A DNA stretch of 10,721 nt from Oscillibacter sp. (GTDB taxonomy: Bacteria > Bacillota > Clostridia > Oscillospirales > Oscillospiraceae), in NCBI GenBank assembly GCA_003522105.1, contig DPGF01000120.1, positions 1 to 10,721 of the forward strand. The letters run 5' to 3'. Position 1 is the first letter of the stretch; each line of letters begins with the position of its first letter. A program made the position numbers and the translations under genes. Shown here piece after piece: positions 1 through 5,707 of the stretch. A model generated the notes under the pieces. It saw nothing but the letters and a program-made list of their open reading frames with translations. It had not been told where the DNA came from and did not search any database.

Positions 1-372
1 ACCCGCCAGAAATACTGCTGCCCGTTCCGCCAGTCCAAGGCCAGCGTTTGTCCCTGCAACCACAAGAACTGGAATAACGGGAAGAAAAACCGGGGCTGCA
101 CGAAATATAAAACCGTTCCCGATGACTACAGACTTTCCATTGACGGGGAATGCCTGCGTTTTAAGCGTATCTATGCCTTGCGTACAGAGTGTGAAAGATA
201 CAACTCCCGCTTTAAGGCGTCTGGGCAGGAACGATTATGGGTGCGTAACGGAAACAGTGCGGTAAACCTCAATACGCTGGCCCACATCTCCGCTTTAGCG
301 GTTGCGCTGGCCGCCGTTCTGCACGGCTCTCACTCCTACCGTTCTGCCAAACAGCTTCGGCGTTCCGCCTGA
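1..372 (+). CDS. DDE transposase, C-terminal part (5' end outside window)
   Basis: The reading frame is open from base 1 and ends with TGA at 370-372, giving 123 visible residues. Residues 58-72 fit the Y-2-R-3-E-6-K signature of IS4-like DDE transposases (Y58, R61, E65, K72), so E65 is the likely third catalytic acid. A Cys/His-rich stretch lies before it (C6, C7, C17, C19, H21, C33) and may bind zinc. A hydrophobic helix with small residues (about 85-103) follows the E motif. The gene runs toward the minus-strand mobile-element operon and converges with it. I recall similar C-termini in transposases of gut clostridia, but cannot name the IS. The catalytic Asp residues and the left inverted repeat lie outside the window, so I cannot say whether the gene is intact. 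Confidence 0.8.
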   Translation, partial: TRQKYCCPFRQSKASVCPCNHKNWNNGKKNRGCTKYKTVPDDYRLSIDGECLRFKRIYALRTECERYNSRFKASGQERLWVRNGNSAVNLNTLAHISALAVALAAVLHGSHSYRSAKQLRRSA

Positions 373-519
373 TCTGTCTTTTCCATACCTTTTGCAGGCG
401 CGGGGGTTACCGCGCTACGGTTTTTGCGCCCTTGAGATGCCCCAAGCTCTTTTGATTCCCATTTGCCTGTTTGCGGGCAGTTTTTTCCGCCCGTTTTGCT
501 CATCTCATTGGGCAAAAAG
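373..519. other. Non-coding stretch between transposase and terminator, with weak hairpins
   Basis: No convincing gene lies here. Two short hairpins can be seen on the plus strand. One has arms GCGCGG (398-403) and CCGCGC (410-415), followed a few bases later by five T (421-425). The other has arms CGGGC (474-478) and GCCCG (489-493), followed by TTTT. Either could terminate the transposase transcript. The right end of the insertion sequence should also lie here, but without its left end I cannot recognise its inverted repeat. Confidence 0.35.
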
Positions 520-558
520 AAATGCCTTTTTCGTCGCAGACTTACGAAAAAGGCATTT
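520..558 (-). terminator. Intrinsic terminator of the mobile-element operon
   Basis: The 15-bp arms at 520-534 and 544-558 are perfectly complementary with a 9-nt loop. Read on the minus strand, the hairpin is followed by TCTTTTTG, the expected U-rich tail. It overlaps the stop codon of the DUF6061-like gene (558-560), so it most likely ends the leftward operon. On the plus strand there is no good T tract. Confidence 0.85.
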
Positions 559-818
559 CAGGTGTGATTATAGAGATGTTTAATTGTCTTTAGATTTTTG
601 AAAAGTCCCGGTTTTATGCGGGTTTGCGCTGGTTGTGCTAATCGGAACGAAGCTACCGGGTCATTGTAAATCAGATTGTCCAGTTCTGACTGCTGATACA
701 TATTGTCGGCGACTTCGTTCACCACAGCGATTGTGTCAATCGCTATCATGCTGCCGTCATCGAATTTCAGCTCCACACAGGCGGTGTCCATGTTGAACAC
801 ACAGGATAAAAGCTTCAT
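558..818 (-). CDS. DUF6061-like small protein of unknown function
   Basis: This 86-aa protein begins MKLLSCVFNMDTACVELKF and contains an acidic, conserved-looking core with DGSMIAIDTIAV and ELDNLIYNDPVA. I recognise this core as resembling DUF6061, a short family found in mobile elements of gut Firmicutes, with no known function to my knowledge. The last 30 residues are basic and may differ from the family norm. The start codon overlaps the stop of the upstream gene as ATGA (815-818), a sign of translational coupling. The stop codon lies in the operon terminator, so this is the last gene of the operon. There is no signal peptide or membrane segment. Function cannot be inferred from the sequence. 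Confidence 0.8.
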   Translation of the reverse strand: MKLLSCVFNMDTACVELKFDDGSMIAIDTIAVVNEVADNMYQQSELDNLIYNDPVASFRLAQPAQTRIKPGLFKNLKTIKHLYNHT

Positions 819-1114
819 TTTGTGGTCCTTCTCAGATTTTCAATGTTATTCTTTGCCAACCTACTTGCAGCTCGCTTACGTTCTTGGGAATAGGGGGGCG
901 TCAGCTTGAAGCCAAAGCGTCCTTTACGGATTTCATAGGTCTGGCAGCCGTTTTCGTCATCGTCAATCAATCGGCATTCTGACGGATGTTCTTTGGCAAA
1001 AGCGGCAAGCCTGTTTTTGAGCGGCGTGTTGTGGGTGCAGACTTCAATCATATCGTCTGCATCAGTGAAAAAGATACTGGTTGTTTTCTGTTTCTTGGTA
1101 AGACCTGTTTTCAT
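815..1114 (-). CDS. Small conserved-type hypothetical protein of mobile elements
   Basis: I chose the ATG at 1112-1114 because GGAGG (1121-1125) lies 6 nt upstream; a longer reading frame to 1207 lacks such support. The 99-aa product starts MKTGLTKKQKTTSIFFTD, has an acidic middle (RLIDDDENG) and ends in a basic tail rich in Lys, Arg and Asn. It has no membrane segment and no motif I can assign. It overlaps the DUF6061-like gene by 4 bp (ATGA) and the pair sits downstream of the relaxase, so the two are probably translated together. I recall similar proteins paired with DUF6061 in clostridial elements, but no function. Confidence 0.75.
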   Translation of the reverse strand: MKTGLTKKQKTTSIFFTDADDMIEVCTHNTPLKNRLAAFAKEHPSECRLIDDDENGCQTYEIRKGRFGFKLTPPYSQERKRAASRLAKNNIENLRRTTK

Positions 1115-1261
1115 AAAATACCTCCATTTTTCATAAGTTTTTGCCAACTCTACACCTGTAAAAAATGGGCAATTTCCAGATGGGGAGCATCCAAACGATC
1201 TGGGCATCGTTTGAAACGCTCCTGTAGGACAAAATGCAATTTTTGCAGCTCTACACGGGAT
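1115..1261. repeat. Non-coding spacer with imperfect direct repeats and a hairpin
   Basis: The spacer between the relaxase stop and the next gene holds two near-identical words, TTTTTGCCAACTCTACAC (1138-1155) and TTTTTGCAGCTCTACAC (1240-1256). Between them lies an inverted repeat with arms CAAACGAT (1192-1199) and ATCGTTTG (1206-1213), flanked by GGAGC (1184-1188) and GCTCC (1218-1222). No T tract follows the hairpin on the minus strand, so it is not a classic terminator. It may be an mRNA structure between genes or a trace of recombination. Confidence 0.5.
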
Positions 1262-2371
1262 TTAGCGGGCACCGTCTCTATTGCGGTTTTTGCCACGGCT
1301 TCCGTTAAAGAAATGCCACAGATTATTGCGGGAAATCACGTCCTCATAGGTGCGGAGTCTGCTGCGGAGACGGTCATTTTCCTGTTCCAGATCCGCTGTG
1401 CGGAGCTTACCACGGACGGATTTGTATTGTGCCAACTCCGCCTTGACCGCAGACAGCTCTGCGGTCAGCGATTGAATTTTTGCTTTCAAATCGGAAATCG
1501 TTTTCTTCGCTTCTTTCAGCAGTTTCTTCAGCTTGCCCTCCTGCTTTTCCTGCACCACATACTTCTGTGCCGCTGTGACGAGATTCTGGCAATCCTCACG
1601 ATCAACGGCAACCTTGGAAGTCAGCGGCAGGGGCTTGGCTTCGATCTGCTCTACAGTTTGAATGGAAACCTGTTGCTGCTGAACACGCTCGATGCTCTGC
1701 TCCAATTCGGCAAGTTCTTCTTTGCGCTTCTCACGCTTAAATTCCAGAACGCTCAGATGCTCCTTGTGTTCGCCCTTCTGCTCCCACTCAATTCCGTGCT
1801 CCAACATGATTTCAGCAAGAGCTTCTTTCTCTTTCTGTACCCACAGGTCGCGCTCCGTCAAAGATCGCCCCTCACCGGTAATGCCTTGGTCAGCAAGCGC
1901 CTGTTTCAGCGATACACGGGTGGATAGTCCCCGTTTGCTCCCGGTAGTAAATGGAATGAAGTCAATGTGCAGATGGGGCGTGGCTTCGTCCATGTGCAGG
2001 TGGGCAGAATATACACGGAGATGAGGATTGCGTTCAAGAAAACTGCGATAAAACTTGTCCAGAATGGTCTCTGCCAGTTCCGCATTCTCTCCGGCAGTCC
2101 CCATATCATCTTTGTTGCCCACTTGGAAAATTACTTCATAAAAAGGCTTTTCCTGCTTTCCATCACGGATTTTTTCGTAGTAGTTTTCGATGCAGCGGTC
2201 TTTGCGTTTCTGCTTGGCATTGAATTCTGCCAGAGCTGCATCAAACAGTTGATGGTATGCCTCCTCAATGGGTGTGTAGCAGTACTCAACATTCAGATGG
2301 GTGCGCGTCGGGTCTACATTTTCTGCGAAGTAGGTGCGGCGGTTATGAGCAACGACTCCATCGCCGGACAT
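1262..2371 (-). CDS. MobV-family relaxase (Mob_Pre type)
   Basis: The product should nick one strand at oriT and lead it during mobilization by a helper conjugation system. Numbered from the ATG at 2371, the metal-binding signature is HLHMDEATPHLH at residues 124-135, with H126, D128, E129, H133 and H135 in the HxDE-PHxH pattern of MobV relaxases. The N-terminus (SGDGVVAHNRRTYFAENVD) also fits the family. Residues about 215-350 are rich in Glu, Lys, Gln and Leu heptads and look like a long coiled coil. Length (369 aa) is normal. Start choice is uncertain: the ATG at 2371 is 29 nt from the GGAGG at 2401-2405, whereas an in-frame ATA at 2390-2392 sits 8 nt from it and would restore a family-like N-terminus (IKRTISAMSG). 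The palindromic region just upstream is the likely oriT. Downstream are two small unknown genes in the same direction. Confidence 0.92.
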   Translation of the reverse strand: MSGDGVVAHNRRTYFAENVDPTRTHLNVEYCYTPIEEAYHQLFDAALAEFNAKQKRKDRCIENYYEKIRDGKQEKPFYEVIFQVGNKDDMGTAGENAELAETILDKFYRSFLERNPHLRVYSAHLHMDEATPHLHIDFIPFTTGSKRGLSTRVSLKQALADQGITGEGRSLTERDLWVQKEKEALAEIMLEHGIEWEQKGEHKEHLSVLEFKREKRKEELAELEQSIERVQQQQVSIQTVEQIEAKPLPLTSKVAVDREDCQNLVTAAQKYVVQEKQEGKLKKLLKEAKKTISDLKAKIQSLTAELSAVKAELAQYKSVRGKLRTADLEQENDRLRSRLRTYEDVISRNNLWHFFNGSRGKNRNRDGAR

Positions 2372-2400
2372 TGCGCTGATTGTTCGTTTTATAGGTTTTA

Positions 2401-2405
2401 CCTCC
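2401..2405 (-). promoter_or_regulatory. Ribosome binding site that argues for an ATA start of the relaxase
   Basis: GGAGG on the minus strand at 2405-2401 is a strong Shine-Dalgarno sequence. It lies 8 nt before an in-frame ATA codon (2392-2390) and 29 nt before the first in-frame ATG (2371-2369). No ATG, GTG or TTG in frame lies in the usual window. Confidence 0.6.
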
Positions 2406-2436
2406 TATATTATGGTCGTATAATTGGTATTCCTTT

Positions 2437-2519
2437 CGCCGCAGCGGCGGGTTTTGTTACTTTTGTCAAAAGTAACGCAAAAGCACTTTTGACACTACGC
2501 ATCAAAAGCGCATTGCGCT
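2437..2519. other. Candidate origin of transfer (oriT) upstream of the MobV relaxase
   Basis: Four inverted repeats are packed in about 80 bp. Arms CGCCGC (2437-2442) and GCGGCG (2444-2449) flank one base. Arms GTTACTTTTG (2456-2465) and CAAAAGTAAC (2467-2476) flank one base. GTCAAAAG (2465-2472) can also pair with CTTTTGAC (2486-2493), which competes with the previous hairpin. AGCGCA (2507-2512) and TGCGCT (2514-2519) flank one base. MobV relaxases act on inverted repeats close to their own gene, and this block is 45-130 bp upstream of mobV. On the minus strand the word GTAGTGTCAAAAG (2499-2487) loosely recalls the TAGTGTG nick region of pMV158. The nick site itself is not proven. Confidence 0.5.
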
Positions 2520-2794
2520 CTCCGAGGGGGAACTGGGTATGCGGCTTCTGCGGAAGCCTCTGCCGTGGCTTGCAAGTAGTACCCACTTTGCAAAATCCAC
2601 GGCGTGAGCGTCAGCCTTTCAGCAATCGAATTTGCTTCAACGCTGCCGCCCGCGGGCAGAGAGAATTTTGAAAACTCTCTCTGCCATCCATCTCAAACTC
2701 CGCGGATTTTTTCGATGGGGACGGGGGATACGAGGGGCTGTGTCTGCCAGTGCTTTGCCTTGTCCGCCAACAACAGGAGCGTGGCACGCTCCTG
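2520..2794. repeat. Palindrome-rich non-coding segment between complexin-like gene and oriT candidate
   Basis: No supported gene lies in this stretch. It holds several further inverted repeats: GGCTTC/GAAGCC (2543-2548, 2553-2558); GCCGTGG/CCACGGC (2562-2568, 2597-2603) enclosing two TTGCAA palindromes; a 10-bp pair GGCAGAGAGA/TCTCTCTGCC (2655-2664, 2676-2685) whose loop contains TTTTGAAAA; and a 10-bp pair CAGGAGCGTG/CACGCTCCTG (2774-2783, 2785-2794) with one base between the arms. The last one begins right after the complexin-like stop codon and may stop or stabilise that transcript, although its U tract is poor (TTGTTG). Confidence 0.5.
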
Positions 2795-3049
2795 TCACAG
2801 TTCCCAAGGAGGAGTCGTCCAGCGATAGCTCTGCGGCACTCCACGGCGGTCAAGATACTCCTGTCTTGCCTGATCCCGCTGCTCTTCGGCAGGCGCGGTC
2901 TTGTACCGGGAATAGAGCTGCCGGTTCAGTATGGCGTCAAGCTTCTGCTCCAAACCCTGCCGGATTTCTTCGTCGAAATCGACCTCGCCGTTCAGATGAT
3001 AGAGCACCAGATCAACAAACAGATCATAGGGTATCTGCACACTTTTCAT
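2795..3049 (-). CDS. Small mobile-element protein of the type often annotated 'complexin-2'
   Basis: The 84-aa product starts MKSVQIPYDLFVDLVLYHL and ends in TTPPWEL. The ATG at 3047-3049 is preceded by GGAAAGGAAAG, a purine-rich ribosome binding site. The frame runs on upstream to 3142, but that part (rich in Ser and Thr) is just translated repeat DNA. The protein is soluble and mostly helical, with charged residues (EEIRQGLEQKLDAI, EEQRDQARQEYLDRRG). I recall this kind of protein from gut clostridial elements, where the automatic name 'complexin-2' has no biological meaning. It follows the AAA ATPase gene after about 96 bp containing the iteron-like repeats, so it could take part in replication or its control, but this is only inferred from position. 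Confidence 0.75.
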   Translation of the reverse strand: MKSVQIPYDLFVDLVLYHLNGEVDFDEEIRQGLEQKLDAILNRQLYSRYKTAPAEEQRDQARQEYLDRRGVPQSYRWTTPPWEL

Positions 3050-3066
3050 TCGATTCTTTCCTTTCC

Positions 3067-3149
3067 GTGACGGTTGTGACGATTGTGACGGTATTTTTGA
3101 TACCGCGCCTGCTGTCATTTTAATCGTCACAACCGTCACCAATCGTCAC
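3067..3149. repeat. Iteron-like 9-bp repeats forming an 18-bp inverted repeat; candidate replication origin
   Basis: Three 9-bp units stand head to tail on the plus strand: GTGACGGTT (3067-3075), GTGACGATT (3076-3084) and GTGACGGTA (3085-3093). Three inverted units follow: AATCGTCAC (3122-3130), AACCGTCAC (3131-3139) and AATCGTCAC (3141-3149). The units at 3067-3084 and 3122-3139 form a perfect 18-bp inverted repeat with a 37-nt spacer, which itself contains a hairpin CGGTAT/ATACCG (3089-3094, 3100-3105). The array overlaps the stop codon of the AAA ATPase gene and ends next to the ribosome binding site of the next gene. Such iterons beside a replication-type ATPase suggest an origin bound by that protein; an mRNA structure controlling the next gene is the alternative. 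Confidence 0.6.
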
Positions 3150-4300
3150 ACAGCCTTTCGTGCCAAGCTGATAAAGCTTCCGCTGCGAGTGCGCTTCACG
3201 GTATATTCAATGCCGTGTTCATTCAGCAGTTCTCCCGCTTTGACATTGAGCCTGCGGGTCAGGATGTTAGGCTGCATATCCTCGCCAAGCAGCGCTACAA
3301 GCTCTGTTGCGCTGCCGTTCCATACGGGGGTATCTCCGGCAATCACGGCTGCGAGTTTACTCAGCAACGGGTCGGGCGGTTTCTTCCAAAGCTCAGTTTC
3401 TGCGTGATCGAGCTGCCATGTCAGCTTCTCGGCATCCCGCGTCAGATGGAGCTTTTGATCCGGCTGATCTCTGCCGACGATTTCAAGGGTGGCGTTCAAG
3501 TCGGTTCGCTTTTCCTTTTGCAGAAGAAATGCCCCATCCGCACAGCCAAGCAATCCCGTTGTGCCGGAGATCATTTCAAATTTGTCTCCGGCCTGCTGCT
3601 TGCGTGTGTGATGTACCAAGAGCAGGCACACACCATTTTTGTCAGCAAACTGCTTCATCCTGCCCACGATGTCATAATCGTTGGCATAGCTGTAAGCATC
3701 GGTGCTGACCTCGCGGATTTTCTGCAAGGTGTCGATGATAATGAGCCGGGTATCGGGATGCTCCCGGATAAACTTTTCAAGTTGCTCATCAAGTCCTGCA
3801 CCGAGCTGCTTTGCATATACCGCGAAATGCAGGTTATCCGTTCCCTCCACGCCGAACATACGGGACATACGCTTCTGTAATCTCTGATAATCATCCTCCA
3901 ACGCAAGGTACAGAACCGTACCTTGGTGGACTTCATAATTCCAGAGCGGTTGTCCGGTACTGATGTGATAGGCAAGCTGCGCCATGAAAAACGACTTACC
4001 TACCTTAGGCGCACCGGCAAACAGATAGGTGCCGGAGTAGAGCAGACCGTCTATGACAGGCGGCCTGCTCTGATATACCGTTTCGTACAGTTCATTCATA
4101 GATACCGTGTGCAGATACGCCGGGTCACTCATTCGCTGCATCTGCCGCATAATATCTTCAAAGTTTTCCGGAGAATTTTCGTCCGGGTGATTGATTTCCG
4201 TGTCCAAAGCGGATATACTACTGATAGTGTTTTGAACGGACTGCCTTTCATCTGCGCCAACAGATGTGCAAAGGGCAGTCTTTTCTTTTGCTTCATTCAT
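3146..4300 (-). CDS. RepA-like AAA/RecA-fold ATPase with C-terminal winged helix
   Basis: The likely role is a hexameric helicase or replication ATPase of the element, related to RepA of RSF1010-type replicons (AAA_25 fold). Numbered from the ATG at 4300 (384 aa), the Walker A motif is GAPKVGKS (96-103), Walker B is LIIID (186-190), and LLLVHH (226-231) fits the DnaB/RecA-like sensor region. Residues about 305-380 look like a winged helix that could bind DNA. AAGGAG lies 9 nt before the ATG at 4300; another ATG at 4306 is too close to it. The start overlaps the end of the MobC-like gene (4293), so translation is probably coupled. Just past its stop lie the iteron-like repeats, the natural candidate target. 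The RecA-fold assignment is firm; the replication role is inferred. Confidence 0.85.
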   Translation of the reverse strand: MNEAKEKTALCTSVGADERQSVQNTISSISALDTEINHPDENSPENFEDIMRQMQRMSDPAYLHTVSMNELYETVYQSRPPVIDGLLYSGTYLFAGAPKVGKSFFMAQLAYHISTGQPLWNYEVHQGTVLYLALEDDYQRLQKRMSRMFGVEGTDNLHFAVYAKQLGAGLDEQLEKFIREHPDTRLIIIDTLQKIREVSTDAYSYANDYDIVGRMKQFADKNGVCLLLVHHTRKQQAGDKFEMISGTTGLLGCADGAFLLQKEKRTDLNATLEIVGRDQPDQKLHLTRDAEKLTWQLDHAETELWKKPPDPLLSKLAAVIAGDTPVWNGSATELVALLGEDMQPNILTRRLNVKAGELLNEHGIEYTVKRTRSGSFISLARKAV

Positions 4301-4625
4301 TCGCATCCTCTCCTTTCAGTCCCTGCATAGTGACGGCAATGAGGTCGATTGTGCTTAGCAGCTCATCGGGAACGCTGCCCCCGGCAGCAATGCGCTCCAG
4401 CTCTGCGCGGATCGCCGTCATCTGCGTTTTGAGTGCCTTGTGTACTCTCGGATTTGGCTGCACCACCACCTCACGCCCCATGCACTTGCGATAGCAGTAT
4501 TCCTGCTTGGGAAGCCCCGATAGAGCTACAGCCCTGTTCAGTTCCTCCTGTTCTTCGGGAGATACCCGAAATCCCACTGTGATACTGCGAAAACGATTGT
4601 GTCGGTCTACATTCTTTGCGGACAT
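4293..4625 (-). CDS. Ribbon-helix-helix / MobC-like mobilization accessory protein
   Basis: The 110-aa product contains RSITVGFRVSPEEQEELNR (13-31), a beta strand followed by a helix as in ribbon-helix-helix DNA-binding proteins, and then a helical C-terminal half (KALKTQMTAIRAELERIA). Small proteins of this layout act as relaxosome accessory proteins (MobC) or as repressors. The ATG at 4623-4625 has AAAGGAG 10 nt upstream; the frame also allows a TTG at 4634, which I reject. It starts 5 bp after the integrase stop and overlaps the AAA ATPase gene by 8 bp, so it belongs to the same operon. It is far from the relaxase gene, so a regulator role is also possible. I am fairly sure of DNA binding, less so of MobC function. 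Confidence 0.7.
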   Translation of the reverse strand: MSAKNVDRHNRFRSITVGFRVSPEEQEELNRAVALSGLPKQEYCYRKCMGREVVVQPNPRVHKALKTQMTAIRAELERIAAGGSVPDELLSTIDLIAVTMQGLKGEDANE

Positions 4626-4630
4626 TAAAC

Positions 4631-5707
4631 TCAAACTCCTTTCCCAAGATCATCTAACCTGTTTGCCATTTCTTTCTGTTTGGATGGGAACAGGTGCGCG
4701 TACCGATAGGTGATTTCGATGCTCTCGTGTCCAACCCTGTCAGCAATGGCAACCGCCGAGAAGCCCATATCAATGAGCAGACTGATGTGGCTATGTCTCA
4801 AATCGTGGATTCTGATGCGCTTGACGCCTGCTGCCTTTGCACCCCTGTCCATCTCATGATGGAGATAGCTTTTGGTTACCGTGAAAATACGATCTTTCTT
4901 TTTCAAACCGTACTGCATTTTGAAAAACTCCTGCATCTCCTGGCAGAGAAAGTCGGGCATTTGAATGGTGCGGTTGCTTTTCTTTGTTTTCGGTGAGGTA
5001 ATGACATCCTGCCCTTTGAGCCGCTGATAGGTCTTGCTGATCTTGACAGTGCCGCGCTCAAAATCGAAATCCGCAGGCGTCAGCGCCAGCAGTTCTCCTT
5101 CGCGGATGCCTGTCCAGTAGAGCATCTGAAAGACGTAGTAGGAAACCGGCTTGTCCATCATCTCCTCAGCAAATTTCTGATATTCTTCTTTCGTCCAGAA
5201 CAGCATCTCCCGCCGTTCCTCTGTCCCCATGTTTCCGGCTTTCGCTGCCGGATTGGAGTTGAGATCGTAAAACCGGACAGCGTGGTTGAAAATGGCGCTG
5301 AGCTGATTGTGCAGCGTCTTGAGATAGGTCTGAGAATAGGGCTTGCGTTTCTCATCCCGATAAGCGAGCAGCTCGTTTTGCCATGCAATCACATCTTTTG
5401 TGGTGATCTCGTTGATTTTCCGCTTGCCGAAATACGGGAGCAGTTTTGTTTTGATGATATTCTCCTTGGTCTGCCATGTGCTTTCTTTCAGCCGCGCCTT
5501 GAGATCGTTGGTGTAGATTTCGCAGAACGCCTCAAAGCTCATATCCAGATCACCGGCGCTCTGCTGTTGAAACTTCTGCTCCCATTCCAATGCTTCCCGC
5601 CTCGTGGCGAATCCACGCTTGCATTTGGGCTTGCGTTCTCCTGTCCAGTCCGTGTACTGTGTCACCACATACCACGAACCGTTTTCCTTGTTCTTATAAG
5701 CTGGCAT
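4631..5707 (-). CDS. int: Tyrosine site-specific integrase
   Basis: The protein inserts and excises the element by recombination at the attachment site, probably the guaA 3' end. Numbered from the ATG at 5707 (358 aa), the N-terminal arm-binding region (about 1-50, with GSWYVVTQYTDWTGERK) and a SAM-like core-binding domain (about 56-150) precede the catalytic domain. Catalytic residues can be seen: R202 in TGIREGEL, a Lys near 240-243 in PKTKKS, H301 and R304 in HDLRHSH, H327 in GHES, and the nucleophile Y336 in YRYAHLF. Nothing seems to be missing, so it should be active. The ATG at 5707 has AAGGAAGGA 5-10 nt upstream; a frame extension to 5743 is unsupported. It overlaps the xis-like gene by 14 bp, which suggests coupled expression. 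Confidence 0.95.
   Translation of the reverse strand: MPAYKNKENGSWYVVTQYTDWTGERKPKCKRGFATRREALEWEQKFQQQSAGDLDMSFEAFCEIYTNDLKARLKESTWQTKENIIKTKLLPYFGKRKINEITTKDVIAWQNELLAYRDEKRKPYSQTYLKTLHNQLSAIFNHAVRFYDLNSNPAAKAGNMGTEERREMLFWTKEEYQKFAEEMMDKPVSYYVFQMLYWTGIREGELLALTPADFDFERGTVKISKTYQRLKGQDVITSPKTKKSNRTIQMPDFLCQEMQEFFKMQYGLKKKDRIFTVTKSYLHHEMDRGAKAAGVKRIRIHDLRHSHISLLIDMGFSAVAIADRVGHESIEITYRYAHLFPSKQKEMANRLDDLGKGV

Noticed and set aside
453..466. GATTCCCATTTGCC as a possible left att copy of the guaA end
   Set aside because: It shares only about seven consecutive bases (ATTCCCA) with the guaA 3' end and lacks a flanking match, which can occur by chance.
986..1927. 313-codon plus-strand frame opposite the relaxase gene
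   Set aside because: It runs opposite a relaxase with clear catalytic motifs; its Leu/Phe-rich product mirrors the coiled-coil coding sequence.
2437..2470. Plus-strand terminator from CGCCGC/GCGGCG followed by GGGTTTTGTT
   Set aside because: There is no plus-strand gene ending here; the repeat is better explained as part of the oriT candidate.
2611..2853. Minus-strand 80-codon frame in the palindrome-rich segment
   Set aside because: Its start is a frame-shifted reading of the complexin-like gene end, it has no ribosome binding site, and it runs through several inverted repeats. I cannot fully exclude it, but DNA structure explains the stretch better.
3050..3142. N-terminal extension of the complexin-like gene
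   Set aside because: The added residues are translated iteron repeats and there is a purine-rich ribosome binding site before the ATG at 3049.
3067..3149. CRISPR array
   Set aside because: The units are 9 bp, adjacent and partly inverted, without unique spacers of regular length, and no cas gene is present.
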